64,000 nt of DNA from Mactra quadrangularis (lineage: Eukaryota; Mollusca; Bivalvia; Venerida; Mactridae): positions 57,741,872-57,805,871 of the forward strand of contig CM046301.1 in NCBI GenBank assembly GCA_025267735.1, given 5' to 3'. Below, one piece after another: positions 1-12,266 of the stretch; positions within the stretch are counted from its first letter, which is position 1, and the number at the start of each line of letters is the position of its first letter. A program made the translations under genes and the position numbers. A model generated the notes under the pieces. The model was not told the DNA's origin. It was given only the letters and a program-made list of their open reading frames with translations, and did no database searches.

Positions 1-745
1 GTTCATAATTCTATGTTAATTATACAACTTGTTTTTAATACATATATATCTAAATAAAATACATGTTACTTAACCTTAGTTTCATTTGTCTATTAAAACC
101 AATTTAAAAGTTGACCTGAACCATAGACAAAATTGATAATTGCAATGCCAGTCTATCAATGGATACTTAGAAGGTTTGTTACGAAAGGTTGGCTACAATA
201 TGTTTACGTATTGTAGTGGTTGGACACTTTTCTTATATTCCATCTTGTTCCTTCATTCCATGTCTATACTTTTCACATTGTGAACTTACATCATGTGCAC
301 ATGTGATGAATATCATTAAAACAGCTTCATAGGTATTTGATATATGTTTGATAAATTTCAAAAATAGGTACATATCAACTGAGCGATTGTAACTATTTTT
401 CGGCGTAGCTTCCTAACCTGACTTTCGGGATACCCTTGTCTATTTATAAAATCTCATTCTATTGGACAAATGCATAGAACCAAAGGAAAAATTGCAGAAA
501 TCCAGCATTCTATAGGTTAAAATAGGCCAGTCGAACTAGAAAGAGTGTTTCTCCGTGTTCATCAAATTTTGAAAATCAAAAACAATCGATGGCGTTTTCG
601 TTAGCGTTTTAAATGAAGCAATGCACCACCAAGGTTTTCTTTTCAAACATGGTAATTTTGATTGAAAATTTCAATGAATGTATGTCAGGTTTAAGTAAAT
701 ATTTTTGCTGATAACGCAAGAATTGTATGACTAAGCTTGTCCGCA
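1..745. other. AT-rich stretch, no gene seen
   Basis: I see no ORF, recognisable repeat end or RNA gene here. Both strands are rich in stop codons. Confidence 0.5.
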
Positions 746-816
746 ATGAATGAGGAAACTGACACTGATGTTTTAATTCACATCAAGGATGTGGAAAACG
801 AATATTACGATTACTT
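746..816 (+). CDS. candidate initial coding exon, unknown gene
   Basis: An ATG opens an acidic 23-codon stretch (it starts MNEETDTDVLIH) that runs straight into a strong splice donor, TT|GTAAGT at 817, in phase 2. Acidic composition plus a consensus donor look like a first coding exon. I could not find its partner: joining it to the next good acceptor, at about 5281, gives an early stop. It may belong to an unrecognised gene interrupted by the TE relic that follows, or it may be chance. Confidence 0.22.
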
Positions 817-957
817 GTAAGTAGAATGTAGATACTGATGAATTGCTTTTGCTTATATGTTACATATTGCCCGAGATTTAGATATGGGTGTCTGTCTCTG
901 GTAATTCAAGGCATTGACATTGTTATCATGTTCATTCTATCACGGAGAAGTTAGGGC

Positions 958-1520
958 GTGATATCCGAAGAAACATTATTAGATATAGGGTGCGATACAA
1001 CGTTTTCATTTCATGAATTTTGCAAGAAGACATGTTGCAAGATTTGTTTTGAATACCCTGGCTTATTTTCATCAATTTGTCACAACAAAGAGACTAAGAA
1101 TATTGAAAAATTCTTGCGTGCACTCTATGGTTGCAAGTCTGAAAACCTATATCGTCCAGACATAGATTTATGTCATAACGGACTTTTTTTGAAAATAAAA
1201 AAGTTCATTGATTTGCGTATGCCAACCAAAAGCGTTTTACAGCCTCAAAATACAAAGAGCCAGTTATCAAGCAGAGATCTGGATATATGCTGCAAATATT
1301 CACCATGAACTTGAGGATCAAGTCACTATAGCATCTTGGTCACATGAAAATGAAATTTTATCTCCTGTTTGGATTCAAAAGCTGCCAATCCCTTCGACAT
1401 GCTTGCATCTAGTAACCTGTGGTGGTCGATCCAAATGCAATTCTGCTAGATGCAAATGCTATTAAGCCGGTCAATTATGCATGTTTGGGTGCGCTTGTGA
1501 GGCACAAGATTTTGCTAATT
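958..1520 (+). pseudogene. relic of a TE-type ORF with C-terminal CXC-like Cys cluster
   Basis: Two overlapping frames (958-1308 and 1208-1465) read as one protein broken by a frameshift near 1240. The first part has a spaced-Cys start and an EKFLRALYGC-like run. The second continues with a RASYQAEIW-type segment and ends in a cysteine cluster (CGGRSKCNSARCKCY, a stop, then a C-rich tail to about 1510). This order resembles a multi-copy family of uncharacterised invertebrate ORFs thought to come from mobile elements and ending in a tesmin/CXC-like motif. The frameshift and the in-frame stop inside the Cys cluster mark it as dead. The family link is from memory. Confidence 0.5.
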
Positions 1521-1570
1521 CTGTCTCGTCTTTTGCTAAACTATATGTTTAGGATTTGTACCATTTAGAT

Positions 1571-1833
1571 CATGCCGTTGCAGCTCATTACATAGGTCAT
1601 ATCACGGCCGTCCTAGAAAGGCTATAACCCTGGATGAAGCTCTCAACAAGTTACTAGACAAGTGCTTTCGTCAGTGGATGATATAATTAAGAATCAGTGG
1701 TAGGAGAGAGAATGTTCATAGAAATCATCTCATGAACAAACTCCTCGAAAGAATGCCTCGCCCGGGAATCGAAATAACAAACACTCGATCAGTAGACTAG
1801 CGCGCTCCCAACTGAGCTGGCTGGGGAGCTGTA
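1571..1833 (-). mobile_element. SINE family A (tRNA-derived), diverged copy
   Basis: Read on the minus strand, a tRNA-like head (A-box and B-box region at about 1760-1833) is followed by a body and a tail that contains the ATGACCTAT...CGGC segment. The same order recurs at 11.7, 21.1, 37.9, 42.4 and 56.8 kb. This copy is diverged in the tRNA part, for example in the B box. Confidence 0.7.
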
Positions 1834-3394
1834 TTTTTATCTATTTACACAACAAACATTGTATAAAGGGACGTTATCATTTAACCAAACGTACTAAAAA
1901 TCTTTTTAACATTTTGAAAGTATTATAAACGTTTTCTATTATAAATTAACTTGAGTTTTTGCAAGTTTTGTAATACACTATACAATGATCACATAGCTCT
2001 AATATTAAGAAAATGCACATAGTTTACCTTTGACATTTTTATCACATAAAGGTTTTTAAACATTCTCTATGTGGCCCACTATATCATTCAGCCACGGGAA
2101 TCAATTAATGAACTGCCTTTACAAAAGCTTTCCACATTTGTAAAACAATTCTCTAAAAACAGTTTTACCACTGGTTCCTAATTTTAAATCACTGTGATTA
2201 TTCTAACCTAATTGAGTATCACTTGTCCCATAAAAAGGTTACGAAGCATCAATAAACACAATTCAAGTAGATTTAAACCATAAAAACTGACAGTCGTTTT
2301 ACCACGTAAACATATGTTGATGAATCTTTTATTGTCAACTATTTTAGCGACATAAAGGCTAAAGAGAGAAGTAATCATGTAATCAAACACTCATTGTTTA
2401 TATGAATAATGTTTGATAAAAATACATTAGTGGCAACAAAAAATCTCCACTTTACCGATTAAGTATTTTTTAATTCAATATTAAGAGCATATGGTCTGAT
2501 AAAAAATAAATGCACCTAGATGAATGTTGACCTAGATTACGAACTTAAACGCGACTTAGATATTATGCATCACCCCGTACGATAGCAGGGAGTCATCCAG
2601 CTCCACGAATCAACCATTAGATTTGCATCAACAAAAATGCCCTACGCTTTCATTGTCTAGAGTTTGTTTTTTTGAAATCGTAGGAAGACTATTTCGAGTT
2701 GAAACTGCAAAATTGATTTAGATCTATATAATAATTAATGAAATCATGACCCTTTTTATATTGAATGGATCCGCCCCGAATATATTCGCATTTTTAAATT
2801 AACCGAAAGAAATGAATTATACGCTTAAATATGAATTTAAACTCTGAACGGAGCTTTATTATACATTAGTGGTTCATAGAAGCGTGTACAATATGCACTT
2901 TAAACATTCACAAATACTTTTAACAACTTAACAAATAATTAGGTATGCACTAGCTTTAGATTCGATTTGAATTTAAGATGACGCTTAAGATAATGTCATT
3001 GCAGTAGTTTAAACACATGCATATCTGTGCTTAAAGTCATTGAAAAAAAAATCAAATTTTATTAATAACTATTCTTAATAAAAACAATTTAAAAATGTAG
3101 ATGTTAGTCTGTTAGTCACCCAGATGGATACGAACTTATGAAGGTGCGTTTAAAGTTATACTAAAACTATCCTATGTATACATACATTATATCGTATACA
3201 TATGTACATGTATATTCATTAACCGAGAAGCAGTGGACGTTAATCCCATGATTTAAAATTGAATGCATTGATTTATAATTTGGATTTATTTGACAGCTTA
3301 TTAGAATCTTGATTAGAATCTTGGAAATTTTACATTATAAATTATGGTAAGTATGAAAAAGAAACCTTAATCTCGTTTAAATCAAGACTTCTAC

Positions 3395-3404
3395 TTTCGG
3401 TTTC
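3395..3404 (-). promoter_or_regulatory. ISRE/IRF-like site TTTCGGTTTC
   Basis: The reverse complement is GAAACCGAAA inside ACTTTCGGTTTCAC, a full match to the GAAAnnGAAA core of IRF sites. The flanks (CTACTTTCGGTTTCG/A) match two sites upstream of IFI44L-like copy B at 35.05 and 35.20 kb. It lies 1.9 kb before the start codon of the coiled-coil gene. Binding is not shown. Confidence 0.45.
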
Positions 3405-3652
3405 ACAAGTTAAGGTGAAATTATCTAACAGAGTTGTCGTTCTTGGAATACAATTGTTATTACATTAGATAAGATTTTAAGATCGTTTAATTTAAAGACA
3501 ATGGAAAAATCTGCATAAGTAATAAGATGCATCTCATCGACGTTATCTGCGATTTGAAAATATGTCGGTGTATGTATATATCATTCTTTATTTTAAAGTA
3601 AATGGTGGCTTAAACTTGGTTGTTTATCCAAATACTCATGATTGAACTTTAC

Positions 3653-3662
3653 TTTCGTTTTC
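3653..3662 (-). promoter_or_regulatory. ISRE/IRF-like site TTTCGTTTTC
   Basis: The reverse complement GAAAACGAAA is a GAAAnnGAAA core. It is 250 bp from the site at 3395, giving a pair upstream of the coiled-coil gene. Such motifs can arise by chance in AT-rich DNA; the pairing and the repetition at paralogous genes are the main support. Confidence 0.4.
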
Positions 3663-5286
3663 AAATGTCTTGATCAGAAAAAGTAACGACGAGACATAAC
3701 CGGTTTAAAACTTTTATATCACGAACATATTTAATCAAATAGCAAAATTAGTCCGTTGTGGAAGGAAAACATTGAAACATGTGTGTGTATTTTATGTATA
3801 CAAGATTCACATTTGTTTTTATAAATATCCTTCAAACATTGTGCTCACAGATTAGACTAGCAATAATTTGCAGGGCATTATGGATATAATTATCAATGTT
3901 TACATACATTTAGATCTATTCGTATGTTATATCATTTTATCATCAAATTTGGTTCTAATAATCATAAACGATCTATATCTGAAACCAAATGAGAATGTTT
4001 ACAATTGAAATATGTATTCTTTCAACTATACTAAACAATTCAATTAAATTATGTTTTCTTACAGAAGTTGTTGCTCTGCAGAGGTTAAATTAAGTTAAAA
4101 ACGCACCTGAATGAGATAATCAAACAACTTGTTTCGCAGAGGATTTGTTCTGTAGAGGTCTGTCTTGCACAGGTTATACTTCATATATTATTTAATAAGT
4201 GTTTTGATATAGGCCCTGTTATGTTTTTAAGGGCATTTGTTTGGCCCGAGGCCGAAAGCCAAGGGCCAATACGACTGTCCCGAGGAAAATTTCTAATTAC
4301 TCTATAAAGTAAACTCATTTCTAAATAGCTTTGGTGACTAATAACACATAACTGAACAACGTAAAGTGTGTGATATCCTTTTTAAAAAACGAAAGTAGAA
4401 TACCGAGGATTTCCAAAGCTATTTATATCTAGGTTTCGTTTGTCATTCTTCTTGACCCAAGACATTTCCATCAATTGATTTTTGTCCTTTTATCATTCTG
4501 GGATGAATTGGGTATATTTGTGGCATAATTATTTTTATGTTGCGCAATAATAAACGTTTGTAGCCGTATATCTGTGAATGCCCATTAAATGTTTAGTACA
4601 CAATCTATTTTAACTAACCTGACTCACGCAGGTCAAGTTAGAAATACCTCAAAATATTGAAAGAAGTTATAGAAATATTTTGAAAAGCAATGTATCAGTT
4701 GGTCTGTTGCAACCACAATTATAATAATAAAATGGAAACTCAGAAAATTTGGAACTGACAATGTTGCCGAATTATCCTTTAACTAAAATATAATGTCGCT
4801 TTATGGAAGCGCATGAGAACGTGTTGTATAACATGCGCAATAATATAATTTCAAACGTTCTTAAAACGCTGCAAATTTGCAATGTTATCATATTAAAGAT
4901 AAACATGGATATATGTGTCAAGTATTTAACTTAATATACCATGTATGATTGTGTATGTGAATTTACACATAAGTTTAAAGGAGGATCTGGCTTATTTTTC
5001 TAAGGGTATGTACACCGAGTTGTTTTCTTCAATGAAGGAAGGGGCAAACAAAAATCGTTTTTTATTTCAACAAATAACGTTTTTAGTCCTTCTTTAAAAT
5101 AGTAACGGGTTCATAAACAAAGACGCTCAATGTGGTCGGCTTGGTAATATTGTTATAATATAAACATAAATGTTAAGAAAACGGTATTGAATAACATTTT
5201 TATATTTTCGCTATTTAATTTTTATTTTATTTCCTTCTATAATTAGTCTGTGTATTATTTTATACCTATGATATTTTTCAGACACA

Positions 5287-8200
5287 ATGGGGAGCTATAA
5301 CAGTTTATTTATATTTCCTGACTTTAGTACTGCAGATTTTGATGTCATGAATCCATATGATGTAAACGATTTTTCTTATGAGTTGGTATGATATAAAGTT
5401 TATACGATGATTTAATAAGTGATAATTTCTAAATTAATCAAACCACAACAAGAACCATGTGTTGATAAAATTGCATCTGACCTGTTGCATACGAGGTCAA
5501 TATTACACGACACGCAGCAACGAGGATAGAATTCTATCACAAGAAACACTTAGTAGTTGCACTTTATTTTTGAAGATTTGTTATAACTAAAAGTCCCATA
5601 TATTATGGGCATATTGTTAATTGTACACATTCAAGCTTAATAGATACTTAAATAAGTTGCCTTTCGCAAGGAAAGTTAATCTTAAACGTGCAAATATATG
5701 CTTTATTCACGTAACAAACTGTATTATGCTACACAGTTCACATGGCATGCCGCAAATGACCCTATACGTTAAAAAAAACGAGTTTATACAATGACCTTTA
5801 CAAAAATATTTGTTTGTTTGGGTTTTACGGCGCACCAACGCAGAAAGGTCATATCGCGCCGAAAGCAATTGATGATACTATTATTTCAACCGATATTAAT
5901 GATCCAAAGCTCCACATCCCATTATATACATTTACAAAAACGAATGAGCGTTATGTCTATACTGGGGCACTATACATTATCATTTATTTTTACTACAACT
6001 ATATATTATTATATAAAATACTTTTATAACAGAATTTGGCAAATCAACCAGAAGAAAAAGCAGTGTTACTCAGGAAATCAGAGGACATTAGAAATGCTAC
6101 ACGTAAGTCTATACTTGAGCAATATAAAAGTCACAGTAAACAATCAGGTTTGGTTTGTAATGCAACTAAGATTTATAAAAGATGCGTATCATAAATTAAT
6201 GACAGGGTTTAGCTTATGTGCACTTTTTATAGGTGCGCATTCAAAATTACACAAATCATGCGCTTATACACGACAAGTTGTGTCATTCAGATTTATAGAG
6301 TTGCTTGTTTGTTGGGTTTAACGCCGTACACTGTAGCAACACATTGTATAGGTCATATAACGGCGGTCAGTAAACCCACTCACTCCTCTTGGAAATGCTA
6401 AATCTCTGGATTTAACATTTTATCGATTTAAATTTGCTTCTGTTATTTAAATGCGTTACATTTCGTGTGTATTTACGTGATTCACACGGTATTCTTCTTT
6501 TGAAGGTATGTGTCAGATTTCTAGCACTTGTCTTTCTGTAACATATAAAAATTGTTAAGTTCTTGAGGATGGGTGAGTATTGTAAACGAAACTCAACCCG
6601 GGTTGATTGCGCAGTTGGTAGCGCGCCGGGATTTGGAATCTCGTGTCCGAAGGGGTGCGGGTTCGAATCCTACCCGAGAAGGTTATACTTTTCCATGAAA
6701 ATTTGACAATAATTTCGATTTTCCTCCCTTGATTAGATAATATGGAGAAGTTTCCGGCCTTGTGGAAGGGTATGTGAGTACTAGTTAAAGATAATGGTCC
6801 AGGAAAGCTAGGTTAAGTGCGCTGGATACTGTATTATGACCTAAAATTGTGTTGACACGGCGTTAAATCTAGTAAAAAAGTAAACGAAACTCGCCACGAA
6901 AAAAATGTTATACAGTATCAACCAAAAGGTTGGAGACATAACAATCAATAATGTTTCAGAATTACATTGATTGTTTTCAGTAGAACTATTATTTTAATAT
7001 ATTTAATATGGTTGGTGATTAAATGAAAACAAATTTCTCCAATGCATTACATTTATAATGTTCAGCATCCGATATCCTAAAGCCTCTAAAGCCAAATTCA
7101 AAGCAATTCGTCCCTTTACTTCTTTTCTACATGGTAGTCTCAACTATAAATAGTACCATAAGAAAAAAATAAGCAAAACTAAAAAGAATTTGAAAATAAA
7201 TAGTTTACTTATAAAAAAACTAAAAAAAAATTAACCTATGTAATAGCCTTACATAATGAAAATGTCTCCAAACTTTTGGTAGGCACTGTATGTGCGGGTC
7301 GAATGAACAAAATAGCTACGAAAAAAAAGATAAGCTATAAAATAGCTAAAATAGAAATGTGTACCTTTACTAATAAGTATAGGAAGAAATAAACATGTTA
7401 AAATTATTAAATTACATTGTAATGTAGTCTGGGTTTTTTTTTACTTTTTTTACTTATCTGCGTAACAATTGGTCACATGATATGCCAATCATATGTATTA
7501 TTAGCTCTATTTTCTATACTTAGCATATTTTGTTTGTAGGAGCGGACAATAAAAACCTGAAAACTAAGCAGCAACAGCATTGGCTCATGCTGATACTTTC
7601 ATATTTATGGAAAACGATTTTTGTAAGTAATTTAAATATATGTTTTAACCATGTATAGCCAATCATTCGGTAAAAAGATTTAGTCCATTAAATGCCACAA
7701 GTAAATACATGTAAGGGTGTCACTTGACAAACTGAAGTTTAAATGTTTGGAAAATGAGCGCATATTGAATAAATTGAATGTCCATGCATGAAAAGTCAAC
7801 GGATTGCCTTTTGTTGTATCTAATGATTGCCATGCTAACCATATATTGCTTAATGAAGTGCATATTACTTTCTTTTATATTGTGTACATAAACCTTTTGA
7901 ACCAGTGCAAACATATTGTTCCTTGAAATCAGTATCAGACTCAAATTAATCTCAATATTACAAGTTTACACTTTAGTAGTAGTCTGACTTAGTATACACA
8001 TATCAAATGCAGCAACAGCAACAACAAGAAGTATCAAGCCACTAGCACATATAAAAATGTTAAACATTGTACAGAACATATTTGCAATGTCCACCACAAA
8101 AACATTCACCTACAAATTACTTGCAAATTGCTTAAGATTTTTAAATGATATTTGAAACTGTATTTTAAGAAAATATATCAAACAGGATATTCTTTTAGTA

Positions 8201-10008
8201 CTAACTACTACAAAAAATTTCTAGCCATCCGATTTCAATGTAGTAATTTTATTCTTTTCCTTGATGTTATTGTAATATTTATCCAGAAGTCAACGGATAG
8301 GAAACAGAAGCAGCTATGTGAACACAAAGCAAATGTTTTCAACGATAAACGTCAAGATGAAGTAACACAATCATCACCTGCTTTTGAAAGAAATTATAAA
8401 TCATCGTTGATTTTACAGGCTGCCATAACTTATTTAACTACCGATCAGGTAGACAAAGATAAGTCACAAGATAATGATAAACGAATTAATAAGTCAGATC
8501 ATGAGCTTAAATGTCAGTGTAAAGAGTTGGAAGCAGAAAATGTCACACTTAAAAGTCAACTGGAAACATTGAACATTGGCCAGCGTAATACGGAAATAGA
8601 GGAAGAATTAGATGAGTTACGGCAAACTAATGCCAGGAACAAAAGTGAAATTGATAAATTTGAAAATGAAAACAAGAACTTAAACTCTAAAGTTAAAGAA
8701 CTTGAAATGAGTGTACTACATAGAAATAAGGAGTTAGAGCATAAGACGAAGGTCATTACGGATTTGGAGTCAATGAAAGAAATTCTTACCCAAGAGATAG
8801 CACTATTCAAGAGCAAACAAGTGGTAAATGGTACGTTTTATCTTGAACTTGTCTCTGCTACACATAGATTATGTGTCGACTTTGTGAAATAAAAAACTTA
8901 CTTAGAGAGACGGGAATTGATCAGTTTCAAATATTCTAATGCAATCACATAAATGTGAAGCTATTTTACATTGGTTATAGTTTGGTAACTTTTATATTAC
9001 ATCCATGCAATATTAAACATTGCATCATATACCGATTTCATATTTCATTAAAGTCAGTTGATGTCAAACCTGCGACGAATGAACTAGTATTAAAATAATT
9101 TGCTTTAAGTGTTTGAGTTGAAATTTGTAAGTTATAGTTAAGTATACATTGATGTTTTTATTTAAGGCAAAATATGTCGACATTTGGTTCTGAATATATA
9201 TTTGATGTACAGTTTATATTTTCAGTCCAAATACTATTTAATCAAAGAACAGCATGGGCAGATAGTGTTGAAGACACGTTGATGAGTATTTTAAAGTCAA
9301 AGATAGATTCAAATGCATTAGAACTTAGATTTACACAATGCGCTACCAGTGAAGAAGTGAAGCCAGAATACCCAGTGTTAGTCGTTTGTTTAGTTGTGTC
9401 TCGAATTGGAACAGACGTCGATAAAGGGATGCAAGGATTAAAAAGTAATGTTTATCAATGTTTACGTTTATCAGTCTGCACAATGTGGTTGTTTGGATAA
9501 ATGAGTATCGTTCAACAAACATAATAAAGGACTAAGATACAATAATGAAATTTGGAAGCATGCTAACTAAATTAAATTTGAATTACGCCTTAGGAAGCTT
9601 AGTCCATTGTGATGTCCAATAAATATTATGTTTTCATAGTCATCACATGATCGTTGGAAGTCTAGTCGAGTGTGCACAGTTCAAAATAATTGCACCGTAA
9701 TTAAAAAGAAATTCTTATTTTAAAACGCTTTTAAGTGATATAATAATGTAGTTTATATTTCCTTTTCAGCGACTGGTAATACAGTATTGTTAGTTGTACA
9801 TCATAAAGATGTCCATGCCTTACCAAACCAATCTAGTGATCGGATCCTGCAATCACCAGAGCACAAGCGATGTGGAGGTATTTATGATATGGGATATCAA
9901 GGAAATAAAGGATTCTATGAATGTGGAATGAATGCTACAACTATTATTAATCTCATTAACTTTATAAAAGAGCATGGTGTTAAAGAACACATGTTTAGTG
10001 ATAAATAG
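5287..10008 (+). CDS. coiled-coil protein with IFI44L-type C-terminal alpha/beta module (6 exons, 417 aa)
   Basis: Exons are 5287-5385, 6033-6102, 7540-7622, 8287-8830, 9226-9444 and 9770-10008. All junctions are GT-AG with compatible phases (0,1,0,1,1), giving 1254 bp and 417 residues. The ATG lies six bases after an acceptor (tttttcag, exon body from 5281), so a 5' UTR exon is expected upstream. Residues 1-33 are acidic and aromatic. Residues 71-84 are a short hydrophobic run (WLMLILSYLWKTIF). Residues 150-262 are charged heptads typical of a coiled coil. Residues 266-417 match the last two exons of the GTPase genes, including VSRIGTDVDKG and a VVHHKD...GGIYDMGY block. No P-loop, DxxG or TKxD is present, so this is not a GTPase. 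It resembles the C-terminal half of the neighbouring GTPases with a different N-terminus. Exons 1-3 rest on splice signals and phase only; exons 4-6 are also supported by paralogues. Function unknown; adaptor or regulator is a guess. Confidence 0.72.
5810..5912. repeat. SINE-like tail repeat in an intron
   Basis: A segment beginning TTTGTTTGTTTGGGTTTTAC, with GGCGCACCAAC and CATATCGCGCCG, is repeated at 24631-24730. It continues in both copies through a (G/A)ATGATACTATTA...GATATTAATGAT block. It resembles the tail of family A and is probably a diverged SINE 3' end. The ORFs reading through it are not genes. Confidence 0.55.
6302..6416 (-). mobile_element. SINE family A, tail fragment only
   Basis: GTTTGTTGGGTTTAACGCCG, followed by GGTCATATAACGGCGGTCAG, matches the tail end of the family A copies at 11.7 and 37.9 kb. 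The tRNA-like head is missing. Confidence 0.65.
6597..6880 (+). mobile_element. SINE family B (tRNA-derived), full-length copy
   Basis: The element starts with a tRNA-like head (A box GCGCAGTTGGTAGCGCG, B box GGGTTCGAATCC at about 6659). Next comes a body with TTTCCTCC, GATTAGATAATATGGAGAAG and CCAGGAAAGCTAGGTTA, then a tail GGCGTTAAATCTAGTAAAAA. The same plan recurs at 17.3, 58.2 and 60.5 kb. It lies in intron 2 of the coiled-coil gene. It is a SINE, not a tRNA gene, because body and tail repeat with the head. Confidence 0.8.
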
Positions 10009-10109
10009 CATAAAAATGCTTACATGACTTTAATTCAAGTGGACATTGACTTTATTTAAATTTCAAAGAACTCAGTAAGCAATTAATGTGTGTGTTTATA
10101 CATTATATA

Positions 10110-10115
10110 AATAAA
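10110..10115 (+). terminator. AATAAA polyadenylation signal
   Basis: AATAAA lies 101 bp after the stop codon of the coiled-coil gene and is its likely poly(A) signal. Confidence 0.5.
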
Positions 10116-11212
10116 TATACTGATTATGTGTAAGGTATTGTTTTGTCATTGTTACATAATATAAGAGAGTCAGATGGACCCTGATTCCTTGACCCTCACT
10201 TGAGAAGAAGATCCTAAATATACTAAATTGCTAAAGTGCCACCAGGGTATCAGTATTTTTTTGTGAGTCACAAAATAATAAATCAAGATGAAGTGGTCTA
10301 GTAAACGCAGTTGTACCCCTTGCATATATGTATATAAAAGGTATGTTTGAAAAATCAAAGGGAGGTAACATGACAATTCCCTGTGGTTTCAGTTATGTAG
10401 ATGATCTCAAGATGTCAAAACTTGAGATTATCTGGTGCTTGTTGTTTAATATACTATCATATTTGATCATGCTACAGTGTTTTTTTTACCCTTTTACAAA
10501 TGTTCGACGCATTTGAAAAATTGTAGGATTTCGTCTAGGTACAAAATTATTTTATCAAGTATTTAGTAATACACCGTATATACTAACTTAGAATGCAACA
10601 AATTCAGCATCTTTTATATTTTGTAATTTTATCTCATTTGTCCTGATTCATATCATAATCCTTGTTATCTAAAGACCTTACGTGCTTGACACTGAAATTG
10701 TTATTTTTTTCATTTAATGATCTGACCAACTAATGTTATCATATTGTGTATTTTAATATTATGTTTGTAAAAATAACTTCATTTCATTCAATCACATCAC
10801 ACCAAGTTGATTCAAAACTAACAACTTGGCAATTAACATATAATAACAAGCAATTCATGCTATGATATCTTTATTTGTGAATAATATTCAAATACAAGTA
10901 AAATCATTTAAATTTCTATGATAATTTAAATGTATACATGGATATATAACCAAAAGCAGGATTCCAATTAAGCGCTATCAATGTCATATTCAGTACTTAT
11001 GAACAGTACATTGGTCCATTATAACATGATCCTCAAGTCACACAAGCTCATATACATTAACAGTTTAATGTACTAAATGATAGGGATAAGGTACAGGCAT
11101 GTACACTATTTAGATAAAGAAAAAGAAAAGAGGAAAAAATATTAAGGATATCACAATTAAACAAAGATCTTAGCCATCAATCTGGCTTGATACATAGTAA
11201 TTACCATTTACA
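10116..11212. other. intergenic space between convergent genes
   Basis: The coiled-coil gene (+) and GTPase copy A (-) end towards each other here. I see no further gene, and no repeat with recognisable ends. Confidence 0.5.
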
Positions 11213-11218
11213 TTTATT
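11213..11218 (-). terminator. AATAAA polyadenylation signal of copy A
   Basis: TTTATT on the plus strand is AATAAA on the minus strand, 32 bp past the stop codon of copy A. Confidence 0.5.
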
Positions 11219-11697
11219 TAAACCATTATCAATTACTTAAGATGTTTAATTAATCTTTACATATAAAATCAACAATTGCGCTTATTCCATTTAAGTTCAT
11301 GTTGCATTTGTAAAGCCCTTCACCAGTGCTATATCCAAGGTCAAATATTGCACCAAGTTGAGCAAACTGTTCATCAACTAACACACAACCACTGCTGATC
11401 TCCGGTAATGCCGCCTTTTCTTTGTGATGGAAAATGATAAGTGCCGTTTTGGCATTTACTGAAAGGTTCAACAAAAATACATTTACTAAATACATAGATT
11501 TACATTGCTGATACATTTATGTTGTATAAGAATTAAGCAAGTTTGATCAATAAATAAAATTGTACACAATAGACATCTGATAGATGGTCAGATATTGTAT
11601 ATCAAATTCAGATGTCGACATTTGTTTATACGCGATTAAATGTTATGCAATTAAATGAAGAGACTTCTCATCCGATGCATTATTAACAAACCAAATG

Positions 11698-11983
11698 TTT
11701 GTTTGTTTGTTGGGTTCAACGCCGTAGCAACACAATTATAGGTCATATAACGGCGGTCAGTCAACCTACGCACTACTCCTGGATAGGCTAAATCTTTTGA
11801 TTTAACTGTCAACCAACTACTAAGCACATACTTTCGCTAGTGACTGACAACTGACCTACATAATTAAAATCATTGGTAGGAGGGCGAATGACCAATCTCC
11901 ACGAAAGTATGCCCCGCCACGGAATCGAACACACGACCCCTCGATCAGTAGACTTGCGTTCTACCAACTGAGCTAGCCGGGCG
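11698..11983 (-). mobile_element. SINE family A in intron 7 of copy A
   Basis: The tRNA-like head on the minus strand (GCTAGCTCAGTTGGTAGAAC, then a B-box region) lies at about 11905-11983. The body and the GTTTGTTTGTTGGGTTCAAC tail follow at the low-coordinate end. The corresponding intron of copy B has a different repeat fragment at 24.63 kb. Confidence 0.8.
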
Positions 11984-12266
11984 GCAAACCAAATGTATAC
12001 TAATTGGTGACAAGTACTCAAAGACTTAATTCGTCTTTGTATATGAGACATATTTGCATCATACAAACAAAACTAACGAGACTTACGCGTCAGACCAGCA
12101 ATAGTTTTGTTCTACATCTGTTCTTAAACGACTTGTACATGCACAAATTGCAAGCAATGGACAAATTGGTATAATTTCTTCTGTGTTTTTTTACATCAAT
12201 AAATTCTGCATCACACCTACGACCATTTAAGTGAGAAGACAGCGTCGATGTCAATAAATTCATTAC

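Larger units (their letters stand above)
1850..5286. other. upstream region of the 5.3-kb gene, no coding sequence seen
   Basis: This is 3.4 kb of AT-rich sequence without a supported ORF. It holds two ISRE-like sites (listed separately). Around 4065-4165 the phrase 'gcagaggt(t/c)' recurs three times, which looks like a degraded repeat. Confidence 0.45.

Noticed and set aside
2208..2390. 60-codon minus ORF
   Set aside because: Short, no recognisable feature, no splice context; expected by chance in AT-rich sequence. The same applies to ORFs at 7720-7944, 36703-36957 and 48386-48610.
5791..6321. 176-codon ORF as a gene
   Set aside because: It runs through a SINE-like tail repeat, a real splice donor and acceptor of the coiled-coil gene and intron sequence. 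Its composition is not protein-like.
6597..6680. tRNA gene candidate
   Set aside because: A and B boxes are present, but the same sequence continues into a body and tail repeated at 17.3, 58.2 and 60.5 kb, so it is a SINE head. The same holds for the tRNA-like parts of families A and C.
1..8286. GTPase exons for the gene at 5.3-10 kb
   Set aside because: I looked for the P-loop, DMRG and TKVD exons upstream on the plus strand and found none.
8556..8816. minus-strand ORF, Ser/Leu-rich
   Set aside because: It is the shadow of the coiled-coil exon on the other strand.
11809..12066. minus-strand ORF with ARLAQLVERKSTDRGV
   Set aside because: This is translation of a family A SINE head, a common artefact. 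The ORFs at 21261-21473 and 38030-38317 have the same cause.
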